In this document: positions 6,470 through 9,087 of the stretch, piece by piece
Layout: every line of letters starts with the position of its first letter
How positions within the stretch are numbered: position 1 is the stretch's first letter
NCBI GenBank assembly: GCA_002686955.1
Contig: NYZA01000230.1
Coordinates: 1-9,087 of the forward strand
From: Gemmatimonadota bacterium
GTDB lineage: Bacteria; GCA-2686955
Reading direction: 5' to 3'
Length of the DNA: 9,087 nt
Notes under the pieces: generated by a model
The model's input: the letters and a program-made list of their open reading frames with translations, nothing else
Database searches by the model: none
What the model was told of the DNA's origin: nothing
Made by a program: the position numbers and the translations under genes

Positions 6470-8957
6470 ATCTGGCCCCTTCGCCGTAGTGAACATCGAA
6501 TGCATCGATGATCACCTGCTGATCCCAATTGTGGCGATCTCCCTCGCCGACTACGCCGATCTTCAGAACGTGGTGGCCGTCGTAGAGACCGTCGAGCGAC
6601 AGCACGGGGATGTTCCACTCTTCGACAGGGCTGTACAGGTCAAGTGTATCGGGTGGGCTGCCGTCCAGCCTCCACACGGCGGAACCCGAGCTTGGTGTTC
6701 GCGCACCGATCCAGTCGACTCCGGTGCCGTCGAACTCGAAACGTACACCCGATTCGGGCACACAGCCGATCGTCGCGATCCCTTCGGCGTATTGTGCTCC
6801 TACCTCCGCATACCAATCGAAACCATTGCCCCGCTTCCACAGCTCCACATGCCGAATCGAGTTGCCCAGGAGCGGAACCTCCGGAGTGGGCGACCACAGA
6901 GCCGTGTCCTCGCGACGATCGTCGTACCGCTCCACGGAAGTGGTTCGGGTCCAAGTGTCGCCGCCGTCCCAGGTCATATAGAAGCCGCCGTAGCACCCGG
7001 CGATCATCGTTCCGTCGAACGCGAAATTCGGCGAGATCGCCATACATTCCACGAAGCCACCTTCGAGCCCATCCTGCCAACGCGACTCCCAAGAGGTACC
7101 GGCGTCTGTTGAAATCGTCACGCCGGCGCCGTGTGTCGCCACCGCGATCGTCAGGTCGCCGACCGAAGATCCCGATATCACCAGATTGTTCAGATTCGGA
7201 TCGGGCATGCGATTCTGCTGCGATTCCCAGTTGGCTCCACCATCGAAGCTACGGTCTAATCCCGTGGCTGTATAGCCGACGACGGCAAAGGAATCCTGCG
7301 CGAAATCGGGAGAGAGCTCGATGAAGCGAAGTCCGGCTGGCACCAATCCCTCGCCGTAGTCGTGCCAGCTTGCCCCGGCATCGGTGGTTCTGAGAATTCC
7401 GCTCGGAACTATTCCAAATACCGTTCGATCTTGAGCATAGTTGGGTGAAATCGCGAGGTCGTAACACCTCTTGCGCAGATCCAGCGATTTCTCCCACATG
7501 ATCCCGCCGTCGACCGATTTCTGAATGGTCCACCAATTGCCGGCGAAGATCGTACTGTCCTGGTCCCATTCAGGGGAGAACTGGATCGCCTTGGTGGCTC
7601 CGAGCGAATTGATATCGATTCTGCCGAATTGGCTTCCCTCGTTGAAATAGCGCAGGTTCCAACTCAGACCCCGATCGGTGGAGATCTCCACTCCCCAGCC
7701 TGTCCCGCTCATGATTCGACCGTTGTTCGCGAAATCGGGCGAGAGCGCCAGCGCATAATTCGAAATCGAGGAGGAACCTTGATTGCGAATCTCCCAGGTT
7801 CTGCCGGCGTTGCTCGAAAAGAGCACCTCGAAGCCGTAGCCGGTCGCGACGATCGTGGAATCCTGCTCGAATGCGGGAGAGATCTGGACCCGACGCCCCA
7901 GCCGTGTATGGAGAAGGCGGGGGGCGAACCAGGGCTCGGGGGCGTAGGGACGGTAGATGCGTAAACCCTCGAACATCGCAACGAAGAACTCGCCGTCGTT
8001 TTCGTAGTCCGGCGAGAAGGAAACACCGCGGAAGTGCTCGTTGGTCTGAGCGGTATAGGGAATGTAGGGCAGGTCGACCGGCAGCCAGGTATTGCCGCCA
8101 TCCCGGGTGCGGAACATGCCGCGGCCGGCGGTTGTAGCGAGCGCTTCCCGGTCGTTGGCGTAGTCCGGGCTCATCGTGACGGCGGTTACATTCGGATCGA
8201 TCGGAAGGGTGTCCAGGTGGTAACGCTCCCAGGTAGTACCCCCGTCGTGGGTCGCGATGATCCCCGACTCCTTCGTGGCGAGGATGATCGTCGGGTCCTG
8301 GTGAAAGTTCGGCGCCATCGCCAGATCTCGAACCGTGATCGGCTCGAAACCGGTGAGACGCTCTTCCCAGGTGAGGCCGGCGTCGGTCGAGATCAAGAGG
8401 CCCGCACTATCCGCGGCCGCGAGGATCGTCCCGTCCGACGAGAAGATGTTCGAAAAGCGCAGCGCATTGATGATCGGCCAGTCGGGGTACTCGAGCACGA
8501 CCTCGACGGTCGTCCCCCCATCCTCGCTGCGGTAGAGACCCTTGTTGGTTCCGGCGAAGAGGAGATCATCCTCGGCGAAGTTGGGAGAGAGCGCGATCGA
8601 GCGAGCCTGCGCGCGGTTGATCGCTGTGTGGCTCCAGTGGTCGCCGCCGTCGGTGGAGATGTCGACACCGGCCCGATCGGTTCCTACATAGAGCGTGCGA
8701 TCGTTTGCGAAATCGGGCGAGAAGGCGAGATCGTGCACCAATCTGCCGCTCATCCCCTCATGGGTCGGTTGCCATGTCGTTCCTCCGTCGGCGGAACGTA
8801 GCAAAATGTCGAAGGTCCCCTGAATCGCCACATAGACGGTTCGATCTCGAGCGTAGTCGGGGCTCGGCCTCACGATGGTGGTCACGTCGTGCGGATGGTG
8901 CGCAAGCGCGCGTCCGGCCAAGACAGCGGCTACGATCAGGATCGCGTACTTCTTCAT
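6438..8957 (-). CDS. Large exported Asp-box (BNR/sortilin-like) repeat protein with C-terminal jelly-roll domain
   Basis: The 839-residue product starts with a clear signal peptide ending in ALA (MKKYAILIVAAVLAGRALA) before HHPHD. Residues 32-669 hold 14 tandem units of 43-55 residues. Each starts with a variant of SPDFAxDRTxxxGT and ends with an Asp box of the S-x-D-G-G-x-T-W type; 13 Asp boxes are recognisable and the seventh unit lacks one. This is the design of sialidase/Vps10-type beta-propellers, and 14 units fit two seven-bladed propellers. No sialidase Arg triad or FRIP motif is visible, so catalysis is doubtful. Residues about 697-824 resemble a galactose-binding-like jelly roll (VDWIG, LDLYSPVEEWNIPV, GLYDGHHVLKI, VIIDAFDV), as found attached to secreted glycoside-active enzymes. 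The likely role is binding of glycans or proteins outside the cytoplasm. The start is set by AGGAGG seven bases upstream; an in-frame ATG at 9026 has no signal peptide directly after it. The basic tail (826-839) lies in the overlap with paralogue B. Confidence 0.87.
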   Translation of the reverse strand: MKKYAILIVAAVLAGRALAHHPHDVTTIVRPSPDYARDRTVYVAIQGTFDILLRSADGGTTWQPTHEGMSGRLVHDLAFSPDFANDRTLYVGTDRAGVDISTDGGDHWSHTAINRAQARSIALSPNFAEDDLLFAGTNKGLYRSEDGGTTVEVVLEYPDWPIINALRFSNIFSSDGTILAAADSAGLLISTDAGLTWEERLTGFEPITVRDLAMAPNFHQDPTIILATKESGIIATHDGGTTWERYHLDTLPIDPNVTAVTMSPDYANDREALATTAGRGMFRTRDGGNTWLPVDLPYIPYTAQTNEHFRGVSFSPDYENDGEFFVAMFEGLRIYRPYAPEPWFAPRLLHTRLGRRVQISPAFEQDSTIVATGYGFEVLFSSNAGRTWEIRNQGSSSISNYALALSPDFANNGRIMSGTGWGVEISTDRGLSWNLRYFNEGSQFGRIDINSLGATKAIQFSPEWDQDSTIFAGNWWTIQKSVDGGIMWEKSLDLRKRCYDLAISPNYAQDRTVFGIVPSGILRTTDAGASWHDYGEGLVPAGLRFIELSPDFAQDSFAVVGYTATGLDRSFDGGANWESQQNRMPDPNLNNLVISGSSVGDLTIAVATHGAGVTISTDAGTSWESRWQDGLEGGFVECMAISPNFAFDGTMIAGCYGGFYMTWDGGDTWTRTTSVERYDDRREDTALWSPTPEVPLLGNSIRHVELWKRGNGFDWYAEVGAQYAEGIATIGCVPESGVRFEFDGTGVDWIGARTPSSGSAVWRLDGSPPDTLDLYSPVEEWNIPVLSLDGLYDGHHVLKIGVVGEGDRHNWDQQVIIDAFDVHYGEGARSRARGLWGQR
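6951..8864 (-). repeat. Fourteen tandem propeller-blade repeats within the Asp-box gene
   Basis: The units begin (protein positions) near 32, 80, 124, 169, 215, 263, 315, 360, 406, 461, 504, 549, 595 and 642. Asp boxes lie at 55-62, 101-108, 144-151, 190-197, 236-243, 284-291, 381-388, 426-433, 481-488, 524-531, 570-577, 616-623 and 662-669. The unit at 315-359 has no Asp box. At DNA level only short pieces remain alike, for example variants of CGAAATCGGGCGAGA at several blade starts, so the amplification is old. Confidence 0.85.
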
Positions 8958-8964
8958 TGACTCG

Positions 8965-8970
8965 CCTCCT
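8965..8970 (-). promoter_or_regulatory. Ribosome binding site of the Asp-box gene
   Basis: AGGAGG on the minus strand is seven bases before the ATG at 8955-8957. It fixes the start at the signal peptide rather than at the in-frame ATG at 9026. Confidence 0.7.
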
Positions 8971-9087
8971 TCGGGCGTTCTGGGGGGATCGATCGGCACG
9001 ATCGGTCGATGAAATGGGGCAGGCACGCGGGCGATCGCCGATGCGACCCCGGGCCGACCTCTGGAATAGGAGATCGGCAGATCTCAA
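8971..9087 (-). other. Upstream region of the Asp-box gene, no gene seen
   Basis: This stretch holds no supportable coding sequence. It should contain the promoter of the Asp-box gene, but I find no convincing -35/-10 pair. It is rich in GATCG, and one imperfect inverted repeat (8988-8995 with 9003-9010, one G-T pair, seven-base loop) could fold in the leader RNA but may be chance given the motif bias. Confidence 0.4.

Noticed and set aside
8034-8801. A 255-codon plus-strand open frame opposite the Asp-box gene.
   Set aside because: It repeats Gly/Arg/Asp-rich patterns produced by antisense reading of the Asp-box repeats and has no domain of its own.
8988-9010. An imperfect hairpin in the leader of the Asp-box gene.
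   Set aside because: The arms consist of ATCGATCG-type sequence, the most common motif in this window, so an eight-base stem is likely by chance.
8958-9026. A 23-codon N-terminal extension of the Asp-box protein.
   Set aside because: It would bury the signal peptide behind a Pro-rich stretch; AGGAGG seven bases before the ATG at 8957 is decisive.
9065-9087. TTGAGA plus TATTCC on the minus strand as a promoter for the Asp-box gene.
   Set aside because: The spacing of 13 bases is too short for a sigma70-type promoter and both boxes are imperfect.

Overview
The window is GC-rich, densely packed bacterial DNA. It codes for seven proteins, at least five of which appear to be exported through the Sec pathway. 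Strong AGGAGG-type ribosome sites, long Asp-box (BNR-like) and beta-helix exported proteins, a DUF547 protein and the absence of any close match I recognise suggest an uncultured Gram-negative lineage of the Eisenbacteria / Latescibacteria / Krumholzibacteria kind. That placement is an inference from gene style only. I see no rRNA, tRNA, CRISPR array, insertion sequence, phage or defence genes.

Layout, left to right. (1) The 3' part of a plus-strand metallophosphoesterase gene ends at 569. (2) A minus-strand gene set reads from 3851 down to 570: an exported DUF547 protein, a cytoplasmic peptidase-S51/cyanophycinase-like protein, then an exported right-handed beta-helix protein. The gaps are 67 and 80 bases, so this is probably one operon. 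(3) A divergent intergenic region (3852-4036) carries a candidate promoter on each strand, each with a perfect TTGACA, and a perfect 16-base palindrome touching the leftward -35 box. (4) Two tandem plus-strand paralogues (4037-5242 and 5258-6469), 15 bases apart, encode exported proteins with a conserved nine-cysteine propeller-like N-terminal domain and a diverged C-terminal beta domain. (5) A large minus-strand gene (8957 down to 6438) encodes an exported protein with 14 tandem Asp-box-type repeats and a C-terminal carbohydrate-binding-like jelly roll. (6) The last 130 bases are its upstream region.

The window mainly encodes extracytoplasmic beta-rich proteins, likely binding or surface proteins, with one cytoplasmic hydrolase-like enzyme. 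No shared pathway can be demonstrated. The most checkable oddities are the two convergent gene ends with no room for a terminator (abutting at 569/570 and overlapping by 32 bases at 6438-6469), the palindrome in the divergent promoter region, the paralogue pair with an indel-free conserved propeller, the missing Asp box in the middle blade of the 14-blade protein, and strong over-representation of GATC. I do not see a convincing new multi-gene system here.
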